DNA of 6,010 nucleotides, taken from the NCBI GenBank assembly GCA_029778515.1, contig JAKOQD010000051.1, positions 1-6,010 of the forward strand, written 5' to 3'. Origin of the DNA: Actinomycetes bacterium. GTDB taxonomy: Bacteria; Actinomycetota; Actinomycetes; Propionibacteriales; Propionibacteriaceae. A program made the position numbers and the translations under genes. A model generated the notes under the pieces. It saw only the letters and a list, made by a program, of their open reading frames with translations. It ran no database searches and was not told where the DNA came from. Position 1 is the stretch's first letter. Each line of letters opens with the position of its first letter. Positions 1 to 6,010 of this stretch are shown piece after piece.

Positions 1-605
1 AGAAGTCGCAGGCACTGCGCAACGGCCAGCCCCGGCACGTGGGCGTCTCGATCGATCTGCCCAACGGCGTCCGGGTCGTGGGCGTGGTGCCCGATGTGTA
101 CGAGGACGGGATCGTGCGGGCATCGTTCTCCAAGACCAAACCCAAAGAGGAACTGCGGATCTGGGCTGAACTGCTCGCGCTGGCCGCGGCCAGGCCCGAC
201 CGCACCTGGACCGCCTGCCTGGTGACGAAGGATGGCGGCTTCCGGCTGACCGCCCCTGCCAATGCCGGCGAGATTCTGGCACAACTGACTGATCTGTACC
301 GATCTGGTCTGCGTTCGCCGCTGCCATTACCCCCGGCGACAGCGAGTTGTTACGCGAAGCGCCGCGCCGAGGGTAGCGCAGTCGAGCAGGCGATGCGGGC
401 AGCGCAGTTCGGGGTGTGGCAGCGCAACGCGAACGAGCGGGAACTGGCAGAGATCGTCTGGGTCTGGGGCGAGGAGGCCGACTTCTCGTCGCTCACGGCG
501 GAGGCGCCACGATCAGCAGAGAACTGGTTCGACGAGGCGACCCGGTTCGGCATGCTCGCTCGCAGGGTCTGGACACCGCTGCTCGCTGCGCGGGAGGACC
601 TGTGA
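1..605 (+). CDS. recC: RecC, exonuclease V gamma subunit, C-terminal part (5' end outside window)
   Basis: The reading frame (first full codon at base 3) is open from the left edge to TGA at 603-605, giving about 200 C-terminal residues of a protein that is usually around 1100 long. No start is called because the frame runs out of the window; the GTG at 39 is an internal valine. The segment around 294-335 reads LYRSGLRSPLPLPP, the typical RecC end pattern of a Tyr-Arg-x-Gly helix followed by a Pro-Leu stretch, and is followed by an aromatic and acidic tail (VWVWGEE). In the family this C-terminal domain has a nuclease-like fold without catalytic residues; RecC holds RecB and RecD together, splits the duplex and scans for Chi. 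The scanning part lies in the N-terminal region not present here. The gene is followed directly by recB with a 4-base GTGA overlap, which strongly supports the assignment. Alternatives are unlikely given the neighbours. Confidence 0.9.
   Translation, partial: KSQALRNGQPRHVGVSIDLPNGVRVVGVVPDVYEDGIVRASFSKTKPKEELRIWAELLALAAARPDRTWTACLVTKDGGFRLTAPANAGEILAQLTDLYRSGLRSPLPLPPATASCYAKRRAEGSAVEQAMRAAQFGVWQRNANERELAEIVWVWGEEADFSSLTAEAPRSAENWFDEATRFGMLARRVWTPLLAAREDL
592..597 (+). promoter_or_regulatory. Ribosome binding site for recB
   Basis: GGGAGG lies inside the last codons of recC, four bases before GTG at 602. It is the strongest Shine-Dalgarno match in the window, though the spacing is short. 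It decides the recB start: the frame is open further upstream to 416, but that stretch overlaps recC and has no RecB-like sequence. Confidence 0.6.
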
Positions 606-3600
606 AGAATCCCGTCGCGTTCGACATCCTGGCCCCGCTGCCGGCGGGCACCACGCTGCTGGAAGCCAGCGCCGGCACCGGCAAGACCTACACGATCGCG
701 GCGCTGGCAACCCGGTACATCGCCGAGGGCCTGACGACGATCGACCAGATGCTGATGATCACCTTCGGTCGCAGTGCAACGCGGGAACTGCGGGAACGCG
801 TTCGGGAATCGCTGACCACGGCACGAGATGCGCTGCGGTCCGGGCACACGAAGGACGACGACGTCCTGACTCACTTGAACGCACTGCCCCCGGCCGAACG
901 GGAGGCCGCCGAACAGCGACTGGCACGCGCGGTGGCCGACTTCGACTCCGGCACCATCGTGACCACGCACGCGTTCTGCCTCCACACCCTGTCCGGACTG
1001 GGGATCAGCGCGGATACCGACCCGGGTGAGGTCTCCGTCGAGAGCATCGCCGATCTCATCGACGAGGTCGTGGACGACTTCTACGTGCGCAAGTACGGCC
1101 AAGGTGCCGCGGTCGACGAACGCATCCCCTACCCCGAGGCCCGGAGTCTGGCCCGGGAAGCCGTGGGCGATCCGCAGGCCGCGCTCAACGCCGGACCCGT
1201 CACACCCGGAAGTATTCAGGCCACACGAGTCGCCTTCGCCGAAGCCGTGCGCGCAGAAGTGGCGCGCCGTCGCCGCGTCCGCCGCCTGCTGACCTACGAC
1301 GACCTCGTGCTGCGACTGCGTGACGCCCTCACCGATCCGGCGACTGGGGACCTAGCATGCCGGCGATTGCGCGAGAAGTACCAAGTCGTCCTGGTCGACG
1401 AGTTCCAGGACACCGATCCTGCCCAGTGGACGATTCTGCAGCGGGCGTTCCACGGCCATCGGACGTTGATTCTGATCGGCGATCCCAAGCAGGCCATCTA
1501 CGCGTTCCGCGGTGCCGACGTCTACAGCTACCTCGACGCCGCCCAGCAAGCAGACCACCACGCCACGCTGGAGACCAACTGGCGCAGCGATGCTCCCGTC
1601 GTGCAGGGGGTCGATGCCTTGATGGGCGGGATGCAACTTGGTGACAAGGACATCGTGGTGCGTTCCGTGTCTGCCCATCACCTGACATCCCGACTGCAGG
1701 GTGTCGTGACTGACACGCGAGTGACGCTGCGGACTCTTCCGGCGACACCGGACGACTTCCCGCCCGTCAAAGCCCAGCGCACCGCGGTCGCCGCCGACGT
1801 CGCCGCCAGCATCGTCGACCTGCTGACGGGACCCGCCCGGCTGGGCTCGCGGCCGGTGCGGCCGGGTGACATCGCGGTCTTAACCAACACCCACGCCCAA
1901 GCCGGATTCGTGCAGCAGGCGTTGGCGGCGGCACATGTGCCGGTCGTGGTGACGAGCCCGACGAGCGTGTTCGGGACCGATGCCGCCCAGCAATGGGCGC
2001 GGCTGTTACGGGCCATGCAGCGACCGCGCGGCTCCGACCTGCGGCACGCCGCACTCACCGACTTCTTCGGCCGCACCCCGGACGAACTGGCGCTGGACGG
2101 CGAGCAACTGGATAGCGAGGTTGCTCTGCTTCTGCGGCAATGGGCGCAGGTTCTGGACGACGCGAGCGTGGCCGAGATGGTCGCGCAGATGGAGCAGGAC
2201 ACCGCGTTTGCCGCCCGTGTGCTTTCCCGGCCCGATGGCGAACGGACGCTGACCGACCTGCGCCACGTCGCTGGTGCACTGCATGCGCAGCAGCGGTCCA
2301 CACGCGCGGGGCTGATCGGTCTTTACGACTGGCTCACCGCCCAGATCCGGCGCACCCAGGATGGCGGCCGCGAGCCGACAACCGAACTGACGCGACGGCT
2401 GGAGTCGGACGCCGAAGCCGTTCAGGTACTCACGATCCATGTCAGCAAGGGATTGGAGTTTCCGATCGTATTCGTGCCGTTCGGCTGGGATCGCTTCCCG
2501 CCCAAGCCGGACCAGACCCTGCGCTGTCATGACGCCGACGGCCGGCGCGTGCTGGATGTTCGGGGCAGGGACGCCATCGATCGCGCGGATCTGGTCGCCG
2601 CTCGCGATCGAGAGGACGAGGGCGAGTCCCTGCGGCTGCTCTACGTGGCGATGACCCGTGCCAGCAGTCAACTGGTCGTGCATTGGGCGCCCAGCGCGAA
2701 GAACACGCCCACCGGGCCGTTGCACCGAATCCTCTCGGCTCGGGTGGCCGGTCATCTCGACCCGGAACCCTCCTACCCGGTCACCGGCGTGCCGCTGATC
2801 GCCTCCGATCATGTGCGCATCGAGGAGGTGGCCCCACGCGTCCTCCCGGTGTGGCGCCCGCCCGTGCCGCCGACGGCCGCTTTGAGTGTCGCCCCGTACA
2901 ACCGGCACCTGGACCGCACGTGGCGCCGCACGTCCTACTCCGGTCTCACCGCCGCCGTCCACGAGGCCGAGTACCGCCCCGGAGGCTTCCGGACTGACGA
3001 ACCCGACGAAGCCGTGGAGCATGTCGGGGCGCCACCTGAGGGCCCGCCATCACCGTTCGCCGACATGCCAGCCGGAGCTGCTTTCGGCACGTTGGTCCAC
3101 GGTGTCCTGGAGATGGTCGACACCAGCGCCGACTTGCCGAGTGAACTTGCGCGCCGGTGCCATGAACAGCTGGCAGCCTTCCCGGTTGCCGGAGTCGATG
3201 CGGATGCTCTCGCTGCCGCACTGCTGCCCGTTCTGCACACTCCGTTGGGATCCGCAGGTCTCACGCTGGGACAGATCTTGCCTGCCGATCGGCTGCCGGA
3301 ACTCGACTTCGAGTTCCCGATGGCCGGACCCCAGGCACTTGCAGACCTTGCGGACTTGCTGCGCGAACACCTGCCCGCGGATGACCCGTTGGCGGAGTAC
3401 GCGGACCGGCTCGATTCGCCCGGTCTGGCGCAGTCGTCATTGGTCGGCTATCTGGCCGGCAGCATCGACGCGGTCCTGCGCATCCCCGGCCCGAAGTTCA
3501 TCGTCGTCGACTACAAGACCAACCTGCTGCGCGATGCGGCACGTCCCGGGATCGAACGACTCGTCGCGGGCTATGAACCCGCGGCACTGGCCACGGCGAT

Positions 3601-3826
3601 GATCGATGCGCACTACCCGCTGCAGGCCTTGCTCTATAGCGCTGCCTTGCACCGGTATCTGCGCTGGCGGCAGCCGGGCTACGACCCGGACGTGCATCTC
3701 GGCGGCGTCATGTACCTGTTCGTGCGCGGGATGGCCGGCCCGGGGACTCAAGGGGTCTTCGAGTGGCATCCGCCAGCGGGCCTCGTCGTGGCCTTGTCGG
3801 ATCTGCTGGACGGGGTCACGTCATGA
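602..3826 (+). CDS. recB: RecB, exonuclease V beta subunit (3'-5' helicase and nuclease)
   Basis: This is the motor and nuclease of RecBCD: an ATP-driven 3'-5' superfamily 1A (UvrD-like) helicase with a C-terminal PD-(D/E)XK nuclease that processes double-strand DNA ends in the cytoplasm. It has 1074 residues (E. coli RecB has 1180). The GTG start at 602 is chosen because FDILAPLP directly before Walker A is the normal RecB N-terminus and a GGGAGG precedes it. Helicase motifs seen: Walker A ASAGTGKT (residues 22-29, Lys28), DEFQDTDP (266-273), GDPKQAIYAFRGAD (293-306), TNWRS (325-329), TIHVSKGLEF (611-620) and LLYVAMTRA (679-687). A Pro-rich linker leads to WRRTSYSG (774-781). Nuclease residues are His833, probably Glu900, Asp956 (GSID), Asp970 and Lys972 (VVDYKTN), then Gln1008-x3-Tyr1012. 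All expected catalytic residues are present, so the enzyme should be active. It overlaps recC by GTGA and recD by ATGA. A fused AddA is unlikely because recC and recD flank it. Confidence 0.97.
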   Translation: MKNPVAFDILAPLPAGTTLLEASAGTGKTYTIAALATRYIAEGLTTIDQMLMITFGRSATRELRERVRESLTTARDALRSGHTKDDDVLTHLNALPPAEREAAEQRLARAVADFDSGTIVTTHAFCLHTLSGLGISADTDPGEVSVESIADLIDEVVDDFYVRKYGQGAAVDERIPYPEARSLAREAVGDPQAALNAGPVTPGSIQATRVAFAEAVRAEVARRRRVRRLLTYDDLVLRLRDALTDPATGDLACRRLREKYQVVLVDEFQDTDPAQWTILQRAFHGHRTLILIGDPKQAIYAFRGADVYSYLDAAQQADHHATLETNWRSDAPVVQGVDALMGGMQLGDKDIVVRSVSAHHLTSRLQGVVTDTRVTLRTLPATPDDFPPVKAQRTAVAADVAASIVDLLTGPARLGSRPVRPGDIAVLTNTHAQAGFVQQALAAAHVPVVVTSPTSVFGTDAAQQWARLLRAMQRPRGSDLRHAALTDFFGRTPDELALDGEQLDSEVALLLRQWAQVLDDASVAEMVAQMEQDTAFAARVLSRPDGERTLTDLRHVAGALHAQQRSTRAGLIGLYDWLTAQIRRTQDGGREPTTELTRRLESDAEAVQVLTIHVSKGLEFPIVFVPFGWDRFPPKPDQTLRCHDADGRRVLDVRGRDAIDRADLVAARDREDEGESLRLLYVAMTRASSQLVVHWAPSAKNTPTGPLHRILSARVAGHLDPEPSYPVTGVPLIASDHVRIEEVAPRVLPVWRPPVPPTAALSVAPYNRHLDRTWRRTSYSGLTAAVHEAEYRPGGFRTDEPDEAVEHVGAPPEGPPSPFADMPAGAAFGTLVHGVLEMVDTSADLPSELARRCHEQLAAFPVAGVDADALAAALLPVLHTPLGSAGLTLGQILPADRLPELDFEFPMAGPQALADLADLLREHLPADDPLAEYADRLDSPGLAQSSLVGYLAGSIDAVLRIPGPKFIVVDYKTNLLRDAARPGIERLVAGYEPAALATAMIDAHYPLQALLYSAALHRYLRWRQPGYDPDVHLGGVMYLFVRGMAGPGTQGVFEWHPPAGLVVALSDLLDGVTS

Positions 3827-5523
3827 CGTCCTTGCTCGACATCGGCGGGCTGCAGCCCTTCCACGAGGCTGGTGTGCTCGACATCCCGGATGTCCAGGTG
3901 GCTGCCGGGCTCATGCGGATCGGCGGCGACTCCGGCAACCTTGCGGCAGCGCTCGGTGCTGCATTGTGCGTACGGGCGCTGCGAGCCGGATCGGTGTGTG
4001 TGGACATCTCGGCGGACCCCACGATCTGGCTTCCAGAGGAACCCGTCGAACTGCCCTGGCCCGCGGACTGGGCCGCTGCTCTCGCTCGGCATCCGCTGGT
4101 GGGAGAGGGCGCCGGCGCCCCCGCTGACACGCCGCTGCGCCTGGTCGGCAATCTGCTCTACCTACAGCGCTACTGGCAGGACGAACAAGTGGTTCGCCAG
4201 GCGCTGGCCGACCGCGGCCGACTCATTCCTGTGGACGTGGAAGCCCTTCACTCGGCCCTCGAGGATTTGTTTCCCCAGCGCGATCGGCAGCGGCTGGCGG
4301 CCGCGACGACTGCCCTGCGGCCGTTGACGATCATCGCGGGCGGTCCGGGCACCGGGAAGACGACAACCGTGGCGGGCTTGCTGGCGCTATTGCAGCGGAT
4401 AGCTCCCGGGTGCAGCGTCGCGCTGGCCGCTCCGACCGGCAAGGCCGCTGCCCGATTGCAGGCTGCTACCGGCACTTCCGCCGCCACCTTGCACCGCTTG
4501 CTCGGCTGGCGGCCGGACGCGCGGGGGCGCTTCCGGCACGACCGCTCGAACCCTTTGCCGCACGACGTCGTGGTTGTCGATGAGACGTCGATGGTCTCGT
4601 TGCCGCTCATGGCCCGGCTGCTGGAAGCGGTCCGTCCTGATGCGCGGCTCGTGCTTGTCGGGGATCCGGACCAGCTCGCGTCCATCGACGCCGGTGCCGT
4701 GCTGGGCGATCTCGTGGCGGCCGAGGGCGTGGCGCAGCCGGACTTGGCGGCAGCCCTGGACGCCGGTACGGCGGGTGCGCGCGCCGCGGCCACGGGCGTC
4801 GTGGTGCTCGATCACAACTACCGGTTCTCCGGAGCGATTGCAGACCTGGCCGCGGCGATCCGGCGGGACGAGCCTGACCGCGCTGTAGAGATCCTGCGCG
4901 CGGGCCACCCCGAAGTCGAGTTCCTGGACGCTCCCGACGCGACGGTGCGCGACGACGTGACCGAACAGGCGCGCCGCATCGTGGCTGCCGCTGCGGTCGC
5001 CGACGCCGCCACGGCACTGACCGAACTGGAGACGCACCGAATTCTGTGCGCGCACCGCGAGGGAGCGTTTGGGGTCTCCCATTGGGACGGGTTGATCGCC
5101 GAGTGGACCGAGCACTTGATCACCCGCCGCGGCGACCAGTGGTACGTCGGTCGGCCCCTGCTCGTGACCGCCAACGACTACACCGCAGACCTCTACAACG
5201 GGGACACGGGCGTGGTCGTCGAGGTGGCTGGGGAACTGCGCGCAGCTTTCCATCGGGGCAGCGGAATCGCGGTTCTGCCGCTCACCCAGGTTGCCAACGT
5301 GACCACCCTGCGGGCGATGACGATCCACCGCGGGCAGGGCAGTCAATTCGATGCAGTGACGGTCGTCCTGCCTCCCGCCGAGTCGCCGCTGTTGACCCGT
5401 GAGTTGCTCTACACCGCCGTCACCCGCGCCCGCAGCCGGATACGAGTGATCGGTTCCGAGCAGGCCGTGCGCGCCGGCATCGAACGACAGGTGCGCCGGG
5501 CCAGCGGTCTGCGGGGCGGCTGA
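3823..5523 (+). CDS. recD: RecD, exonuclease V alpha subunit (5'-3' helicase)
   Basis: RecD is the superfamily 1B 5'-3' helicase of RecBCD; it pulls the 5' strand while RecB pulls the 3' strand, and in E. coli it also controls nuclease activity and RecA loading. The product has 566 residues (E. coli 608). ATG at 3823 is chosen because it overlaps the recB stop as ATGA and yields a family-like N-terminus; an in-frame start at 3763 lies within recB and would add an unrelated 20-residue leader. Residues 1 to about 150 form the N-terminal domain that docks on RecC in the family. Motifs: Walker A GGPGTGKT (173-180, Lys179), DETSMV (253-258), GDPDQL (280-285), LDHNYRF (329-335), the NGDTG segment (459-463), MTIHRGQGSQF (499-509) and YTAVTRA (530-536). 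The motor therefore looks intact. Motif MTIHRGQGSQF differs from the usual HKSQGSEF. A stand-alone RecD2 is ruled out by size and context. A GGGG at 3812-3815, seven bases before ATG, is only a weak ribosome binding site, so coupling to recB translation is likely. Confidence 0.97.
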   Translation: MTSLLDIGGLQPFHEAGVLDIPDVQVAAGLMRIGGDSGNLAAALGAALCVRALRAGSVCVDISADPTIWLPEEPVELPWPADWAAALARHPLVGEGAGAPADTPLRLVGNLLYLQRYWQDEQVVRQALADRGRLIPVDVEALHSALEDLFPQRDRQRLAAATTALRPLTIIAGGPGTGKTTTVAGLLALLQRIAPGCSVALAAPTGKAAARLQAATGTSAATLHRLLGWRPDARGRFRHDRSNPLPHDVVVVDETSMVSLPLMARLLEAVRPDARLVLVGDPDQLASIDAGAVLGDLVAAEGVAQPDLAAALDAGTAGARAAATGVVVLDHNYRFSGAIADLAAAIRRDEPDRAVEILRAGHPEVEFLDAPDATVRDDVTEQARRIVAAAAVADAATALTELETHRILCAHREGAFGVSHWDGLIAEWTEHLITRRGDQWYVGRPLLVTANDYTADLYNGDTGVVVEVAGELRAAFHRGSGIAVLPLTQVANVTTLRAMTIHRGQGSQFDAVTVVLPPAESPLLTRELLYTAVTRARSRIRVIGSEQAVRAGIERQVRRASGLRGG

Positions 5524-5532
5524 TTGTCACAC

Positions 5533-5569
5533 CCCCGAGGCATTCTCGCTATAGCACGAGAGAACGGGG
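5533..5569 (+). promoter_or_regulatory. Possible RNA stem-loop covering the ribosome binding site of the next gene
   Basis: CCCCG at 5533-5537 is complementary to CGGGG at 5565-5569. Inside it, TTCTC at 5543-5547 can pair with GAGAA at 5560-5564, or in a shifted register TCTCG at 5544-5548 with CGAGA at 5557-5561. The apical region contains the 8-base palindrome GCTATAGC (5548-5555). The 3' arm GGGG ends six bases before the ATG at 5576 and is the only Shine-Dalgarno-like run there, so folding would hide it. There is no trailing U-run, so it is not a typical intrinsic terminator. It may also be a DNA operator or chance pairing in GC-rich sequence. Confidence 0.3.
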
Positions 5570-5575
5570 CGAACG

Positions 5576-5812
5576 ATGACACACCACAAGCGCAGCGACT
5601 TCTGCGAACGGACCGGCAAGAAGCGTTTCCGGGATCCACGCGAAGCCACCCATCGACTGCAGTCACTGCAGAACCTGGCGCACAACCTGGATGCCCGCGG
5701 AGAGGCACACACCATCCGCGTGGTCCGCAAGTACTGGTGCTCAGCCTGCAAGGGCTGGCACCTCACGAGTTGGGTCGAGTACGGGGGCCCGGCGAATGGG
5801 GTGGCGGCATGA
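5576..5812 (+). CDS. Small Cys/His protein, putative zinc-binding, unknown function
   Basis: The product has 78 residues and is basic at its N-terminus. I do not recognise a named family. Visible features are Cys10 within SDFCERTGKKRF, a charged, probably helical middle (about residues 20-45), then KYWCSACKGWHLTSW with Cys55, Cys58 and His62. Cys10 with C-x2-C-x3-H could form one zinc site, and the pattern C-x2-C-x-x-W-H-x-T is one I associate with small zinc-ribbon-like proteins of actinobacteria and their phages; this is a recollection, not a search result. There is no signal peptide or membrane segment, so it is probably cytoplasmic. It starts 52 bases after recD, with only GGGG (5566-5569) as ribosome binding site, and overlaps the next gene by ATGA, so the pair is probably co-translated. 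Another frame (TTG at 5524) runs across it but only becomes protein-like after 5809, which favours this call. Role in recombination is unproven. Confidence 0.75.
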   Translation: MTHHKRSDFCERTGKKRFRDPREATHRLQSLQNLAHNLDARGEAHTIRVVRKYWCSACKGWHLTSWVEYGGPANGVAA

Positions 5813-6000
5813 ACCCCCCGATCTGTCCGCGTTGCGGCGCCACGATGATGTCGATCGTCTACGGCTACCCCGGCCCTGATCTGGTAGAGGCAGCCGAACG
5901 TGGCGAGGTCATCCTTGGCGGCTGCATCATCGAACCAGGACAGGCCGAATGGGCCTGCCGGACATGCACGCTAGGGCGCGGCCAGGTAACCAATCCGTGA
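5809..6000 (+). CDS. Small zinc-ribbon protein with two CxxC pairs, conserved family of unknown function
   Basis: The product has 63 residues. CPRC (Cys6, Cys9) near the N-terminus and CRTC (Cys50, Cys53) near the C-terminus would make a four-cysteine zinc ribbon. Between them lies IVYGYPGPDLVEAAERGE followed by ILGGC (residues 16-39). I recall this Tyr-Gly-x-Pro-Gly-Pro ... Ala-Glu-x-Gly-Glu ... Gly-Gly-Cys pattern from widespread small bacterial hypothetical proteins, and know of no assigned function. Cys39 is a fifth cysteine inside the conserved block. The ATG at 5809 overlaps the preceding stop as ATGA; the frame is open upstream to TTG 5524, but that extension is Pro/Arg-rich shadow sequence and would place the ribbon in the middle of an unlikely protein. 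A GGGGTGG at 5798-5804 precedes the ATG by four bases. No signal peptide or membrane segment is visible. It probably belongs to the same transcript as the preceding small gene; any link to RecBCD is inference from position only. Confidence 0.8.
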   Translation: MNPPICPRCGATMMSIVYGYPGPDLVEAAERGEVILGGCIIEPGQAEWACRTCTLGRGQVTNP

Positions 6001-6010
6001 GCATTCCGGG

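Noticed and set aside
416..601. Upstream extension of recB to a start at 416
   Set aside because: This stretch overlaps recC in another frame and its translation is Arg/Gly-rich without RecB similarity. The GTG at 602 with GGGAGG gives the proper N-terminus.
2006..3022. Long open frame on the minus strand opposite recB (338 codons)
   Set aside because: It lies fully antisense to a well-supported helicase gene. Long antisense frames are common in GC-rich coding DNA, and the translation shows no recognisable motif.
4095..4102. Exact match to the E. coli Chi octamer GCTGGTGG inside recD
   Set aside because: Chi sequences differ between bacterial groups and the actinobacterial one is not established here. 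A G-rich 8-mer like this is expected roughly by chance in 6 kb of this base composition on two strands.
4387..5346. Long open frame on the minus strand opposite recD (319 codons)
   Set aside because: It is fully antisense to conserved RecD motifs, with no domain-like sequence; a composition artefact.
5524..5555. Promoter-like pair TTGTCA (5524-5529) and TATAGC (5550-5555) before the first small gene
   Set aside because: The spacer is 20 bases, too long for a normal sigma-70-type promoter, and the second hexamer is a poor match that also forms part of the palindrome.
5544..5561. Intrinsic terminator after recD
   Set aside because: The stem is only five base pairs in this part and no T-run follows; the next gene starts 15 bases downstream.
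5524..5808. N-terminal extension of the 63-residue zinc-ribbon protein from TTG at 5524
   Set aside because: The extension reads as low-complexity shadow of the 78-residue gene, whereas the ATG at 5809 forms an ATGA overlap and leaves a compact ribbon with CxxC near both ends.

Overview
The window is about two-thirds G+C, and every supported gene lies on the plus strand, packed head to tail. The proteins and the gene order recC-recB-recD, with no ptrA-type gene between recC and recB, fit a high-GC actinobacterium (the mycobacterial recCBD operon has the same order). The exact genus cannot be fixed from the sequence alone.

Layout: (1) positions 1-605 hold the last ~200 codons of recC, cut by the left edge of the window. 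(2) 602-3826 is a complete recB of 1074 residues with an intact superfamily 1 helicase motor and an intact C-terminal nuclease active site. (3) 3823-5523 is a complete recD of 566 residues with all recognisable superfamily 1 helicase motifs. (4) A 52-base gap (5524-5575) contains a possible RNA stem-loop that would cover the weak ribosome binding site of the next gene. (5) 5576-5812 and 5809-6000 are two small overlapping genes for Cys-containing, probably zinc-binding proteins of unknown function. Only ten unassigned bases remain at the right end.

The first three genes encode the RecBCD (exonuclease V) complex, which loads on double-strand DNA ends, unwinds them with RecB (3'-5') and RecD (5'-3') motors, cuts with the RecB nuclease, and prepares a 3' tail for recombination. 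They overlap at GTGA (recC/recB) and ATGA (recB/recD), which suggests translational coupling and near-equal output of subunits. The two small genes also overlap at ATGA and follow recD closely, so they may be transcribed with it. Whether they act with RecBCD is unknown. They are the least explained part of the window and the best place for a second look.
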